A DNA stretch of 64,000 nt, taken from contig NZ_RFAR01000051.1 of assembly GCF_003693445.1 (NCBI RefSeq), forward strand, positions 48,918 through 112,917. Reading direction: 5' to 3'. Positions 9,926-19,163 of this stretch are shown here, piece after piece. This DNA comes from Aquitalea palustris (GTDB lineage: Bacteria > Pseudomonadota > Gammaproteobacteria > Burkholderiales > Chromobacteriaceae). Both the position numbers and the translations under genes were made by a program. How positions within the stretch are numbered: the first letter of the stretch is position 1; the number at the start of each line of letters is the position of its first letter. The notes under the pieces were generated by a model. It was not told where the DNA came from, did no database searches, and was given only the letters and a program-made list of their open reading frames with translations.

Positions 9926-10336
9926 ATGTTGGACAAGATTGGCAAGGAATTCGATTTTCAGCAGCGAGCGCTCAATCTGCGCGCCTATCGCCAGGAAGTC
10001 ATTGCCAGCAATGTGGCCAACGCCGATACCCCCAATTACAAAGCAGTCGATTTTGATTTCAAGCAGGCTTTGCAATCGGCACAGGATGGACAGGGCAAGC
10101 TGGCGATGAATGTGACCGATACACGCCATCTGGCTGGTACGGGTGCTGGCAGTGCTGGCAAACCCGCTGTGCAGTATCGCAATGCAGTACAGCAAAGCCT
10201 GGACGGTAACACGGTGGATATGGATGTGGAGCGTGCTGCTTTTGCCGATAACGCCTTGCAATACCAGACCACGCTCACCTTCCTCAGCAAGCGTATTTCC
10301 AGTCTGAATACCGCCATTACCGGTGGAGGCCAGTAA
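9926..10336 (+). CDS. flgB: flagellar basal-body proximal rod protein FlgB
   Basis: 136-aa rod protein, exported by the flagellar type III apparatus and placed near the MS ring. The N-terminus has the rod/hook signature [26 protein letters not shown] (residues about 15-40, quoted in part). AAGGAGG lies just before the ATG. First gene of flgBCDEFGHI; flgA, often next to flgB, is not here. flgC starts two bases after its stop. Confidence 0.96.
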   Translation: MLDKIGKEFDFQQRALNLRAYRQEVIASNVANADTPNYKAVDFDFKQALQSAQDGQGKLAMNVTDTRHLAGTGAGSAGKPAVQYRNAVQQSLDGNTVDMDVERAAFADNALQYQTTLTFLSKRISSLNTAITGGGQ

Positions 10337-10338
10337 CC

Positions 10339-10749
10339 ATGTCGCTCGCTAATATTTTCGCCATTTCCGGTTCGGCGCTGACGGCCCAGTCCATGCGTCT
10401 GAACGTGGTGGCCAGCAATATCGCCAACGCGGAAAGTGCCACCAGCTCTACCGGTCAGCCTTACAAGGGCCGCCACGTGGTGTTTACCGCCTTGCCGGTA
10501 TCCGCTGATCAACCGCAAGTGGCTGGTGTGCGGGTGACTTCCATCGTGGAAGACCAGACCCCGCCGCGGCTGAAGTACGACCCCAGCAACCCTCTGGCGG
10601 ACGAAAAGGGCTATGTCAACATGCCCAATGTCAATCCGGTCGAGGAAATGTCCGACATGATTTCCGCCTCGCGCTCGTATCAGACCAATGTGGAAATGAT
10701 GAATACCGCCAAAACCCTGCTGCAGAAGACCCTGCAGCTTGGACAGTGA
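10339..10749 (+). CDS. flgC: flagellar basal-body rod protein FlgC
   Basis: 136-aa proximal rod protein. The N-terminal heptad signature [15 protein letters not shown] and the C-terminal coiled segment [20 protein letters not shown] are those of FlgC. It follows flgB by two bases, so translation is coupled. Confidence 0.96.
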   Translation: MSLANIFAISGSALTAQSMRLNVVASNIANAESATSSTGQPYKGRHVVFTALPVSADQPQVAGVRVTSIVEDQTPPRLKYDPSNPLADEKGYVNMPNVNPVEEMSDMISASRSYQTNVEMMNTAKTLLQKTLQLGQ

Positions 10750-10764
10750 TGAAAGGCAGCAGCC

Positions 10765-11469
10765 ATGACCAGCTCGGTTAATTCCTCGGCCAATCCGTAT
10801 GCGATGCTGAACGGCAGTTCCAGCACATCTGGCAGCAGTACCAGCTCGACCAATGCCAATACCGATACCAGTGCACAGGGTATCCAGGATCGCTTTCTCA
10901 AGCTCTTGGTGACGCAGTTGCAGGCGCAGGACCCGATGAACCCGATGGATAACAGCCAGATCACCAGCCAGATGGCACAGATCAGCCAGGTATCCGGCAT
11001 GCAGACGCTCAATACTGCCATGCAGAGCCTGGTGCAGTCGCAGGCTGCCAATCAGTCGCTGATGGCTGCCACCATGATCGGCAAGCAAGCACTTGTGCCG
11101 GGCAATGCGCTGAGCCTGACCAGCGGTTCCAATGTGCAAGGTGCAGTCAATCTGAGTGGCGCTGCCACCGACTACACCGTCAGCATTGCCGACGCCAATG
11201 GCAATGTGGTGGATACCCTGACGGTGAAGAGCCCCAGCAGCGGTCTGAATTCCTTTAACTGGGATGGCAAGGATGCCAATGGTAAGCAGTTGCCCAGCGG
11301 CAATTACACCTTCAGTGCCAAGGCCACCAGCGCCAGCACTACTGCGGTAACGGCCACGCCGTATGCCAACCAGGCGGTAACTGCCGTCAGCTGGGCTAGC
11401 GGCTCGCCGCAACTGATCATGAAAGACGGGACCAGCGTGGGTCTGGCTAACGTTGCACAGCTGTCTTAA
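10765..11469 (+). CDS. flgD: flagellar hook capping protein FlgD
   Basis: 234-aa hook assembly scaffold that caps the growing hook and is later lost. The N-terminal domain has the conserved DRFLKLLVTQLQAQDPMNPM segment; before it is a Ser/Thr/Asn-rich low-complexity stretch (residues about 1-35). The C-terminal part has the FlgD tudor/Ig-like fold pattern with NSFNWDGKDANG. It precedes flgE, whose subunits it polymerises. Confidence 0.94.
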   Translation: MTSSVNSSANPYAMLNGSSSTSGSSTSSTNANTDTSAQGIQDRFLKLLVTQLQAQDPMNPMDNSQITSQMAQISQVSGMQTLNTAMQSLVQSQAANQSLMAATMIGKQALVPGNALSLTSGSNVQGAVNLSGAATDYTVSIADANGNVVDTLTVKSPSSGLNSFNWDGKDANGKQLPSGNYTFSAKATSASTTAVTATPYANQAVTAVSWASGSPQLIMKDGTSVGLANVAQLS

Positions 11470-11508
11470 TCAAGTCATTAGCGCAAACAGGTTTCGGGGA
11501 GTAATAAC

Positions 11509-12747
11509 ATGGGTTTTCAACAAGGTTTGAGCGGTCTGAATTCGGCGTCCTCGCAGCTGGATACCATTGGCAACAACGTATCCAATGCCAGCACCGTCGG
11601 CTTCAAGAGTTCGCGCACCGAGTTTGGCGATCTGTTCTCCACCAGCTTTTATGGCGTGGCCAATACCAGTGCCGGCATCGGCTCGCAGGTGAGTGCGGTC
11701 ACCCAGTCTTTCAGTGCTGGTAACATCACCCCGACCGGCCGCAGCCTCGACCTTGCCATCAACAACAACGGCTTTTTCATTGTGCGGCAGAATCCGACTT
11801 CTACCACCGGTTCGCTGGCCTATACCCGCAATGGACAATTCCAGGTGGACAAGGATGGTTACATCGTCAATGGCAACGACCGCCTGCAAGGCTGGATGGC
11901 CAATAATGGCGTGGTGACCCAGGGCCCGGTAACCGACCTGAAACTGCAAACCAATCTGATTTCGCCGGCTGTGACGACCAAGGTCACCATGGGGGTGAAC
12001 GTGGATTCGCGCTTGTCGCCGCCGACAGTCACGCCGTTGGATCCGACCAATACCAATAGCTTCAACTGGTCGAATGCCGCACAGGTGTATGACAGTCTGG
12101 GTAATCAGCACAACCTGACCCTGTATTACGTCAAGGGCACGGCTACCACCACCGGTACGCCGTGGACGGTAACTGCCTATGTCGATGGCAGCCCGGCTAG
12201 CGGTACCAATACCTACACCATGAATTACGACACCAAGGGTAATCTGACCAATACCACGCCGTTCAGTGTCACTTTCTCTCCGACCCCGGTAAATGGCTCT
12301 TCGGCGCCTGTTACCTTTACCGTCGATTACACCGGCTCCACCCAGGTGGCACAGGCATCTGGTACACCTACGGAAACGGTAGATGGTTATGCCCCGGGTA
12401 CGCTGAGCAGCATGAATATCGATACCCATGGCAATATCATGGCCAGTTTCTCCAATGGTCAGAACAAAGTCATCGGTCAGGTGGCCCTGGCGACTTTTAC
12501 CAACTCGCAAGGTCTGCAAAACGAAGGCGGCAACCGCTGGCAGCAAACGCTGGCTTCCGGTGTGCCAGCCTACAATGCGCCGGGCTCGGGCAATGCCGGC
12601 ACCGTGCAGTCGCAAGCACTGGAGGACTCCAATGTGGACCTGACCTCCGAGCTGGTGAACATGATTACCGCGCAGCGCTTTTACCAGGCTAATGCCCAGA
12701 CCATCAAGACCGAAGACACCTTGATGCAGACCATCATCAATCTGTGA
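11509..12747 (+). CDS. flgE: flagellar hook protein FlgE
   Basis: 412-aa hook subunit. The start MGFQQGLSGLNSASSQLDTI and GNNVSNASTVGFKSSRTEF are the FlgE signature, and the C-terminal SNVDLTSELVNMITAQRFYQ is the D0 helix shared by axial proteins. The middle (residues about 130-300) is Thr/Ser/Asn-rich, as expected for the surface domain. GGGGAG precedes the ATG. Confidence 0.96.
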   Translation: MGFQQGLSGLNSASSQLDTIGNNVSNASTVGFKSSRTEFGDLFSTSFYGVANTSAGIGSQVSAVTQSFSAGNITPTGRSLDLAINNNGFFIVRQNPTSTTGSLAYTRNGQFQVDKDGYIVNGNDRLQGWMANNGVVTQGPVTDLKLQTNLISPAVTTKVTMGVNVDSRLSPPTVTPLDPTNTNSFNWSNAAQVYDSLGNQHNLTLYYVKGTATTTGTPWTVTAYVDGSPASGTNTYTMNYDTKGNLTNTTPFSVTFSPTPVNGSSAPVTFTVDYTGSTQVAQASGTPTETVDGYAPGTLSSMNIDTHGNIMASFSNGQNKVIGQVALATFTNSQGLQNEGGNRWQQTLASGVPAYNAPGSGNAGTVQSQALEDSNVDLTSELVNMITAQRFYQANAQTIKTEDTLMQTIINL

Positions 12748-12786
12748 TTGATGTCAGCCAGATCAGCCTAAGGAAGCGGGGAAACA

Positions 12787-13527
12787 ATGGATAAGATGCT
12801 GTACCTGGCCATGACCGGTGCCAAACACATCGATTTGCAGCAAGCCACCACGGCCAACAATCTGTCCAATGCCAATACCAATGCCTTCAAGGCCGATCTG
12901 GCCTCCTTCCGTGCGCTGCCGGTGGTTGGTCCTGGCGCACCGACCCGTACTTATGTGGTGGACAACACCATTGGCCATGACATGAGCCAGGGCAGCCTGA
13001 TGCATACCGGGAGCCCCAGTGATTTCGCCCTGGGTTCACCCGGTTTCTTTGCGGTGCAGGCTGCGGATGGTAGCGAAGCCTATACCCGCGATGGCGGCTA
13101 TGTGCTGGACGCCAACGGCATGATGCGCACCCGCAGTGGCCTGCCCATCACCGGTGATGGTGGCCCGATTACCGTACCTACCGGCTATCAGGTGCAGCTG
13201 GGACAGGATGGCTCGGTGGTGGGCGTGCCGCAGAATGGCAAAGACCGCACCCCGCAACTGCTGGGGCAGATCAAGTTGGTGAATCCCGCGGTGAAGGATG
13301 TGTACAAAGGCCCTGATGGTTTGTTCCGCATGAATAGTGGCGATACCGCCACTGCCGATACCTCGGTCAAGCTGGTGCCGGAAACGCTGGAAGCCAGCAA
13401 TGTCAATGCGGTGGAAAGCCTGGTGCAGATGATCTCGCATGGTCGCCAGTACGACATGAATATCAAGCTGATGACCAATGCTGATCAGAATGATCAGAAA
13501 GCCACTCAGCTGCTGGCCATCAGCTAA
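12787..13527 (+). CDS. flgF: flagellar rod protein FlgF
   Basis: 246-aa proximal rod protein. MDKMLYLAMTGAKHIDLQQA and NNLSNANTNAFKADL identify it, and the C-terminal SNVNAVESLVQMISHGRQYD is the axial-protein helix. The ribosome binding site is AAGGAAGCGGGG. It sits between flgE and flgG, as in most proteobacteria. Confidence 0.95.
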   Translation: MDKMLYLAMTGAKHIDLQQATTANNLSNANTNAFKADLASFRALPVVGPGAPTRTYVVDNTIGHDMSQGSLMHTGSPSDFALGSPGFFAVQAADGSEAYTRDGGYVLDANGMMRTRSGLPITGDGGPITVPTGYQVQLGQDGSVVGVPQNGKDRTPQLLGQIKLVNPAVKDVYKGPDGLFRMNSGDTATADTSVKLVPETLEASNVNAVESLVQMISHGRQYDMNIKLMTNADQNDQKATQLLAIS

Positions 13528-13581
13528 GACCTGGCCACCCCCATACTGATAACAAATCAAGAATTCTGAGGAAATACCGCC

Positions 13582-14364
13582 ATGATGCGTGCGCTTTATG
13601 TTGCCAAGACCGGGATGGACTCCAGCCAGTTCAATCTGGATGTCATTTCCAACAACCTGGCCAACGTCAACACCGTAGGTTTCAAGCGCGGGCGCGCTAT
13701 TTTCGAAGATCTTTACTATCAGACCCTGCGTCAGCCAGGCGCGCAGCTGGCAGATGGCAGCACCACCCCCACCGGTTTGCAAGTAGGTACCGGTGCCACG
13801 GCAGTGGCCACCGCCAAGAACTTCACCCAGGGCAATATGACGCAGAGCAGTCAGCCGCTGGACTGGGCGATTACCGGTGACGGATTTTTCCGCATCCTGC
13901 GCCCGGATGGCACCACTGCTTACACCCGTGATGGGGAATTCAAGCGCAACTCCAGTGGCGACATCGTTACTTCTGATGGCTATCAGCTGAACCCCAATAT
14001 CAATATCCCCAGCACGGCTTCGCAAATTACCGTTTCTACCGCTGGTGTAGTGCAGTACTTCCTGCCCAATAATCCGGCACCGCAAACCGCTGGCACCATC
14101 CAGCTGACGACTTTCATCAATCCGCAAGGTCTGGAAAGCGTTGGTAATAATCTGTACTTGCAGAGTGCTTCTTCGGGCGATCCGCAGGATGGTGATCCGG
14201 GTACGGATAGTCGTGGATTGGTCATGCAGGGTTTCCTGGAAGGTTCCAACGTCAATGTGACGGAAGAGCTGGTCAACATGATTACCGCGCAGCGTTCGTT
14301 TGAAATGAACTCCAAGGCAATCACCACGGCTGACCAAATGCTGCAAAAGCTGACACAGATGTAA
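13582..14364 (+). CDS. flgG: flagellar distal rod protein FlgG
   Basis: 260-aa distal rod subunit, the usual length. MMRALYVAKTGMDSSQFNLD, NNLANVNTVGFKRGRAIFED and the C-terminal EGSNVNVTEELVNMITAQRS are diagnostic. TGAGGAAA lies before the ATG. The rod made of FlgG passes through the rings encoded by the next two genes. Confidence 0.97.
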   Translation: MMRALYVAKTGMDSSQFNLDVISNNLANVNTVGFKRGRAIFEDLYYQTLRQPGAQLADGSTTPTGLQVGTGATAVATAKNFTQGNMTQSSQPLDWAITGDGFFRILRPDGTTAYTRDGEFKRNSSGDIVTSDGYQLNPNINIPSTASQITVSTAGVVQYFLPNNPAPQTAGTIQLTTFINPQGLESVGNNLYLQSASSGDPQDGDPGTDSRGLVMQGFLEGSNVNVTEELVNMITAQRSFEMNSKAITTADQMLQKLTQM

Positions 14365-14444
14365 GCTGCCGGTTCTGCTGGTGGTATTTAAACGCTAAAA
14401 TCAGGTTTTGCTTGATGGCCGGCAGGCGGTGCGAGGAGGGCGGG

Positions 14445-15128
14445 ATGAAAATGCTGAAATGGATGATACCGGGTGTGCTGGCCTTGCTGCTTGCCGGCTG
14501 TGCAGCGCAGGAACCGCCGCTGGTGACGCTGCCGATGACTGCCCGGCCGCAACCGCAAGCCAGTACAATGCCGGCTAATGGTTCCATCTTCCAGACAGGC
14601 AGTTACCGCGCCATGTTCGAAGACAAGATGCCGGCGCTGGTGGGCGATACCTTGACCATCTCGATTCAGGAAAAGTCCTCGACCTCGCAGTCGGAACAAA
14701 CCACAGCCACCCGCTCTTCCGCGCTTAATGAAAGCCTGACCAGTGGCATCCAGCTGCCCTTTGTGCCCAGCGGCCTGGGCAAGGGCATGGGCGCTTCCAT
14801 TACTGGCAGTGGCTCGGCCAACAATACCGGCAAGGGCACCAACCAGGTAGCCACCACCTTTGTCAGCTCCATTACCGTTACCGTGATCGAAGTGCTGGCC
14901 AATGGCAACTTGGTGGTCAGCGGTGAAAAAGTGGTCCGCATCAATGGCGATACCGAATCCATCCGCCTGTCCGGTGTGGTCAATCCGCGTGATATCGCGG
15001 CCGACCGCTCGGTGTCCTCGCTCAAGGTGGCCGATGCCCGCATCGAGCAGGAAACCAAGGGTAATAACCGTCTATACAATGAACCGGGCTGGCTGGCCAA
15101 ATTTTTCCTGAGCATCATCCCCATCTAA
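14445..15128 (+). CDS. flgH: flagellar L-ring lipoprotein FlgH
   Basis: 227-aa outer-membrane lipoprotein forming the L ring. The signal peptide has a lipobox LLAGC (lipidated Cys near residue 19). GAGGAG at 14433-14438 selects the ATG at 14445; an in-frame ATG at 14412 lacks a ribosome binding site and would spoil the signal peptide. Family segments FEDKMPALVGDTLTISIQEK and SGEKVVRINGDTE are present. The stop overlaps an ATG of the flgI frame. Confidence 0.95.
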   Translation: MKMLKWMIPGVLALLLAGCAAQEPPLVTLPMTARPQPQASTMPANGSIFQTGSYRAMFEDKMPALVGDTLTISIQEKSSTSQSEQTTATRSSALNESLTSGIQLPFVPSGLGKGMGASITGSGSANNTGKGTNQVATTFVSSITVTVIEVLANGNLVVSGEKVVRINGDTESIRLSGVVNPRDIAADRSVSSLKVADARIEQETKGNNRLYNEPGWLAKFFLSIIPI

Positions 15129-15154
15129 TGATGCGGCTCGGGCTGGATGACATC

Positions 15155-16252
15155 ATGAACAAACTGTTGCTGGCAGCGCTGCTGCTGATGCTGGGGGGGC
15201 AGGCGCTGGCGGCCGACCGGCTCAAGGACATTACCAATATCGCCGGCGTGCGTTCCAACCAATTGCTGGGTTATGGTCTGGTGGTGGGGCTGGATGGCAG
15301 CGGCGACAAGGTGACTTCATCGCCGTTTACCGGTCAGTCGCTATCGAACATGCTGACCCAGTTGGGCGTGCAGATTCCGCCGGGTACCAAGGTCGATCCC
15401 AAGAACGTGGCGGCGGTCAGCCTGACCGCCACCTTGCCGGCTTTTGCGCGCAAAGGCCAGGCGCTGGATGTCACCGTCTCCTCGATTGGCGATGCCAAGA
15501 GTCTGCGCGGCGGTACCCTGCTGCTGTCACCACTCAAGGGTGCTGATGGACAGATTTACGGCATGGCCCAGGGCAATGTGCTGGTGGGTGGCGCGGGAGC
15601 GGCTGCCGGAGGTAGTAAAGCCCAGGTCAACCAGCTTAGCGTGGGGCGGATTGCCGGTGGTGCCACGGTGGAGCGTGAAGTGCCCACGGCGCTGGGTAGT
15701 GGCGAATTCATCAATCTGGAATTGCAGGAAGCCAATTTCACCACGGCCAACCGTGTAGTACAGGCCATCAACAAGGCATTTGGCAGTGGCACTGCCCGCG
15801 CGGTGGATGGCGGCATGGTGGAAGTACGCGCACCTTTCGATTCCAACCAGCGGGTACAGTTTCTGTCGCGGATGGAAAATCTTGCCGTCGACCCGGCAGA
15901 AGTTTCCCCTCTGGTCATCATCAATGCCCGTACCGGTTCTATCGTGATGAATCAGGCAGTACAGCTGGAGCCATGCGCTGTGGCACACGGTAACCTGACG
16001 GTGACCATCAGCAATACACCGCAGGTGAGTCAGCCACCGGCCTTGTCCGGTGGGCAGACGGTGGCCACCAATCAGGCCAATGTCAGCGTGACCAGCGATG
16101 GCGGCAAGGTGCTGAAAGTGGCCAAGAGCGCCAATCTCAACCAGGTTGTCTCGGCACTGAATGCACTGGGTGCCACGCCGCAAGACCTGATTTCCATCCT
16201 GCAGGCAATGAAGGCCGCCGGATCGCTCAAGGCGGATTTGCAGATCATCTGA
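15155..16252 (+). CDS. flgI: flagellar P-ring protein FlgI
   Basis: 365-aa periplasmic P-ring protein, the same length as E. coli FlgI when started at 15155. MNKLLLAALLLMLGGQALA is a clear Sec signal peptide cleaved before ADRLKDI. An ATG at 15128 overlapping the flgH stop (TAATG) is also in frame and would add 9 residues, so coupled initiation there cannot be excluded. RSNQLLGYGLVVGLDGSGD and LLLSPLKGADGQIYGMAQGN are family motifs. Followed by a terminator. Confidence 0.95.
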   Translation: MNKLLLAALLLMLGGQALAADRLKDITNIAGVRSNQLLGYGLVVGLDGSGDKVTSSPFTGQSLSNMLTQLGVQIPPGTKVDPKNVAAVSLTATLPAFARKGQALDVTVSSIGDAKSLRGGTLLLSPLKGADGQIYGMAQGNVLVGGAGAAAGGSKAQVNQLSVGRIAGGATVEREVPTALGSGEFINLELQEANFTTANRVVQAINKAFGSGTARAVDGGMVEVRAPFDSNQRVQFLSRMENLAVDPAEVSPLVIINARTGSIVMNQAVQLEPCAVAHGNLTVTISNTPQVSQPPALSGGQTVATNQANVSVTSDGGKVLKVAKSANLNQVVSALNALGATPQDLISILQAMKAAGSLKADLQII

Positions 16253-16272
16253 CGCTTGTTTTGCTTGCTGTC

Positions 16273-16298
16273 AAAGGCCCCGGTTACGGGGCCTTTTT
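16273..16298 (+). terminator. terminator between flgI and flgJ
   Basis: 10-bp stem AAAGGCCCCG / CGGGGCCTTT, loop GTTA, followed by T residues. It ends the flgB-flgI transcript inside the cluster. Confidence 0.88.
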
Positions 16299-16302
16299 CT
16301 AT

Positions 16303-16318
16303 TGGCCCGCTTCTTGCT
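16303..16318 (+). promoter_or_regulatory. sigma-54 promoter for flgJ
   Basis: TGGCCCG-CTTC-TTGCT differs from the RpoN consensus TGGCACG-N4-TTGCW at one base and keeps GG-N10-GC spacing. It begins five bases after the flgI terminator and 40 bp before the flgJ ATG, so flgJ has its own promoter and a very short leader. Confidence 0.75.
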
Positions 16319-16342
16319 TTTAGCCGGGTGGAGGAGTGAAGA

Positions 16343-17302
16343 ATGACGACGCAGTTTTCCAGTACCTATACAGCAAACGATGCCCTGAACCAGCAGCTGG
16401 CGGTGGATCCCACCCAGATGTCCAGCCTGCGTTCGCGCATGGCCAAGGACCCCAAGGGAGCGGCCAAGGAAGCGGCGTCGCAGTTTGAAGCCCTGCTGAT
16501 GGGAACCATGCTGAAAACCATGCGCGAAACCAAGTTTGACGACGAGGGCGACTCGGCCATGGACACTTACCGTGGCATGCTCGACCAGCAGATGGTGCAG
16601 TCGCTGAGTCGTGCCGGCGGCATGGGCATTGCCGATCTGGTGTACAAGCAGATCGCCAAGCAATCCGGCTTTGATGCGGGTAGCGATGCCAGCAAATTGC
16701 GTTCGTCGGCCACCAGCCCGGTACTGCCCACCCGCTTTACGCAGTCGAGTGGGGTGAAGGCCTATCAGGCAGCGCAGAGCGAGGCAGCCAGCGCTGGTCT
16801 GGCCACGGCGCAGGTAGACAGCACCGGAAGCAGCGATGGCAAGAGCTTTATCCAGGGCATGCTGCCACATGCACGCAATGCAGCTGCTCAGCTTGGTGTG
16901 GCGCCAGAGTTTGTGGTGGCGCACGCTGCGCTGGAAAGCGGCTGGGGTAAGCGGTCCATTCGCAATGCGGATGGCAGCAACTCGCACAATCTGTTCGGCA
17001 TCAAGGCCACGGGTGACTGGCAAGGCAAGTCCACCAGCATTACCACCACCGAATATGTGAACGGTAGTGCGCAAAAGAAAGTGGAGAAATTCCGTTCTTA
17101 TGATTCGTATGCCGATGCGTTTAGTGATTACGCCAGCATGTTGAAGAATGCTCCGCGCTATCAGGCTGCATTGAATCAGGGGCGCAATGTGCAGGGTTTC
17201 GCCCAAGGCTTGCAAAACGGCGGCTATGCCACCGATCCGCGCTATGCGCGCAAACTGGTGGATGTGGCCGCTTCGCTGGCACAGCAAGCGGTGCGCTCTT
17301 GA
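16343..17302 (+). CDS. flgJ: FlgJ rod scaffold / peptidoglycan hydrolase
   Basis: 319-aa two-domain FlgJ as in enterics. The N-terminal rod-capping domain (about 1-110) has AASQFEALLMGTMLKTMRE; the C-terminal glucosaminidase domain (about 165-319) has AHAALESGWGKRSIR with the catalytic Glu and NLFGIKATGDWQGKS. It bores the peptidoglycan so that the rod can pass. GGAGGAG is 6 bases before the ATG. Confidence 0.95.
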   Translation: MTTQFSSTYTANDALNQQLAVDPTQMSSLRSRMAKDPKGAAKEAASQFEALLMGTMLKTMRETKFDDEGDSAMDTYRGMLDQQMVQSLSRAGGMGIADLVYKQIAKQSGFDAGSDASKLRSSATSPVLPTRFTQSSGVKAYQAAQSEAASAGLATAQVDSTGSSDGKSFIQGMLPHARNAAAQLGVAPEFVVAHAALESGWGKRSIRNADGSNSHNLFGIKATGDWQGKSTSITTTEYVNGSAQKKVEKFRSYDSYADAFSDYASMLKNAPRYQAALNQGRNVQGFAQGLQNGGYATDPRYARKLVDVAASLAQQAVRS

Positions 17303-17303
17303 T

Positions 17304-17330
17304 TAAAGTTTCAGCAGTTGCGGTCGATAA
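17304..17330 (+). promoter_or_regulatory. sigma-28 (FliA) promoter for flgKL
   Basis: TAAAGTTT, exactly 11 bases, then GTCGATAA: one mismatch from the FliA consensus TAAAGTTT-N11-GCCGATAA. It starts right after the flgJ stop and 19 bp before flgK, which makes flgK and flgL late (class 3) genes. Confidence 0.9.
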
Positions 17331-17348
17331 AACAGCAGAGAGGCGATA

Positions 17349-19148
17349 ATGGGCTCAAACATTTTTTCCATTGGCGTTAGCGGCCTGAATGCAGCACAAA
17401 CTGCGCTTTCTGTTGTCGGCCAGAACATTTCCAATGCCAATACCCCAGGCTATAACCGCCAGGTGATGAGCCAGGCAGCGCGTATGCCGCAACAGGAAGG
17501 CTTCGGCTATCTGGGGCAGGGGGTGGACATTACCGGTGTCAGCCGCACCTATGACAAGTATCTGGACTCGCAGGTATTGAGTGCCCAGGCCGGCAGTAAC
17601 TACTACTCCAGCCAGCTGTCGCAGCTGAACCAGATCAATAATCTGCTGGCTGATCCGACCGTGGGGCTGAACAATTCTTTCCAGAGTTTTTACAGCAGCC
17701 TGCAGACCTTGTCGCAAGATCCGTCGTCTATTCCCAGCCGGCAAACCGTGGTCAATATGTCGCAGGCGCTGGTGTCCAACTTCACCGCCATCGGCAACAA
17801 TCTGTCCCAGATGCAAGCGGGTGCCAATTCGCAGATTACCAGTACCGTCAACAGCATCAATGCACTGGCTCAGAATATTGCAGACCTGAACAACCAGATC
17901 GCTGCTGCCGCCGCCAGCAATAGCCAGCAACAGCCCAACGACCTGATGGATCAACGCGATCAGGCCATGGAGCAGTTGAACAAGCTGGTGAGTGCCAAGT
18001 CGGTGGCACAGTCGGATGGTACTTACAGCGTGTTCATCGGCAATGGTCAGGCGCTGGTCATGGGCAATCAGGTCAACAAGCTGGGTACGCAGGCTGATCC
18101 TGCCAACCCGCAGAATGTGCAAGTGACCTATCCCAATCCCAACGGCACCGCCACGGTGATTCCCAGCTCGGCACTGTCGGGTGGGCAATTGGCCGGTTAT
18201 ATGTCTTTCCGCGACGGCACCCTGCTGACTACCCAGCAAAAGCTCGGCACCCTGGCCATCGACTTCACCACAGCGATGAATTATCAGAATCAGCTGGGGC
18301 GTGACCTGTCAGGCAACCAGGGCGGGCAGATCTTTGCCGACATGAGCAGCTATGCCACCCACCCACAGGATGCCGTGGCCAATATGCAGTTGCTGCTGGC
18401 GGACCCGTCCAAGCTCGCGGCTTCTTCGTCCTTGCAGCTGGGCGCTGGTGGCATTACTCCTGCCGGCACCGGTGTGACTTTGTCCGGCGTCTGGGCCAGC
18501 ATGCCCGGTACTTATGGCTGGAGCAGTACCACAACGCCGCCTTCAACGACGACGCACCCGGTTACCGGCCTGACCGGCATGACCATCAATGCCACTTCCG
18601 CCACCAGCATCAGCGCTACGCTGACCGGTGGCCCGGATAATGGCCAAACCTTCAACGTGGTGCCGGACCCTACGGTTTCCAATGGCTACAAACTGGTGGA
18701 CAGTGCTACGCCGGCCAATGATCTGGGTATCAAGTTCCAGCTATCTGGCCAGATGCAGGCGGGTATGACCATCAATGTTTCACCGGTGCCGGTCGGTACA
18801 GCTGTCATTGGTAATGGTAATAATCTGGGCGAGATGATGGGGTTGCAAACCCGCAAGATTGTTGATGAAAACAAGAACGGCACCAATAGCGGTTTGCAAT
18901 CTTTCCAGACTTATTACTCCACCACGGTGAGTTATGTTGGTAATGCAACTAATACGGTGAGCCTGGCCTCATCATCGCAGACCACCTTGCTGCAACAGGC
19001 CACGACCTCGCGTTCGAATGTCAGTGGCGTGAACATGGATCAGGAAGCAGCTGACCTGATCAAGTATCAACAGGCTTATCAGGCATCTGGCAAGGTGCTG
19101 CAGATAGCGCAGACGCTATTCCAGCAAATCCTGCAAATGGGCGGCTGA
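17349..19148 (+). CDS. flgK: flagellar hook-filament junction protein FlgK
   Basis: 599-aa HAP1 that joins hook and filament. The N-terminus IFSIGVSGLNAAQTALSVV followed by NISNANTPGYNRQVM and the C-terminal SGVNMDQEAADLIKYQQAYQ are the shared D0 helices; the centre (about 330-520) is Gly/Thr/Ser-rich and variable. Transcribed with flgL from the FliA-type promoter just upstream. Confidence 0.96.
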   Translation: MGSNIFSIGVSGLNAAQTALSVVGQNISNANTPGYNRQVMSQAARMPQQEGFGYLGQGVDITGVSRTYDKYLDSQVLSAQAGSNYYSSQLSQLNQINNLLADPTVGLNNSFQSFYSSLQTLSQDPSSIPSRQTVVNMSQALVSNFTAIGNNLSQMQAGANSQITSTVNSINALAQNIADLNNQIAAAAASNSQQQPNDLMDQRDQAMEQLNKLVSAKSVAQSDGTYSVFIGNGQALVMGNQVNKLGTQADPANPQNVQVTYPNPNGTATVIPSSALSGGQLAGYMSFRDGTLLTTQQKLGTLAIDFTTAMNYQNQLGRDLSGNQGGQIFADMSSYATHPQDAVANMQLLLADPSKLAASSSLQLGAGGITPAGTGVTLSGVWASMPGTYGWSSTTTPPSTTTHPVTGLTGMTINATSATSISATLTGGPDNGQTFNVVPDPTVSNGYKLVDSATPANDLGIKFQLSGQMQAGMTINVSPVPVGTAVIGNGNNLGEMMGLQTRKIVDENKNGTNSGLQSFQTYYSTTVSYVGNATNTVSLASSSQTTLLQQATTSRSNVSGVNMDQEAADLIKYQQAYQASGKVLQIAQTLFQQILQMGG

Positions 19149-19163
19149 GGCGAGGGTTGAATC

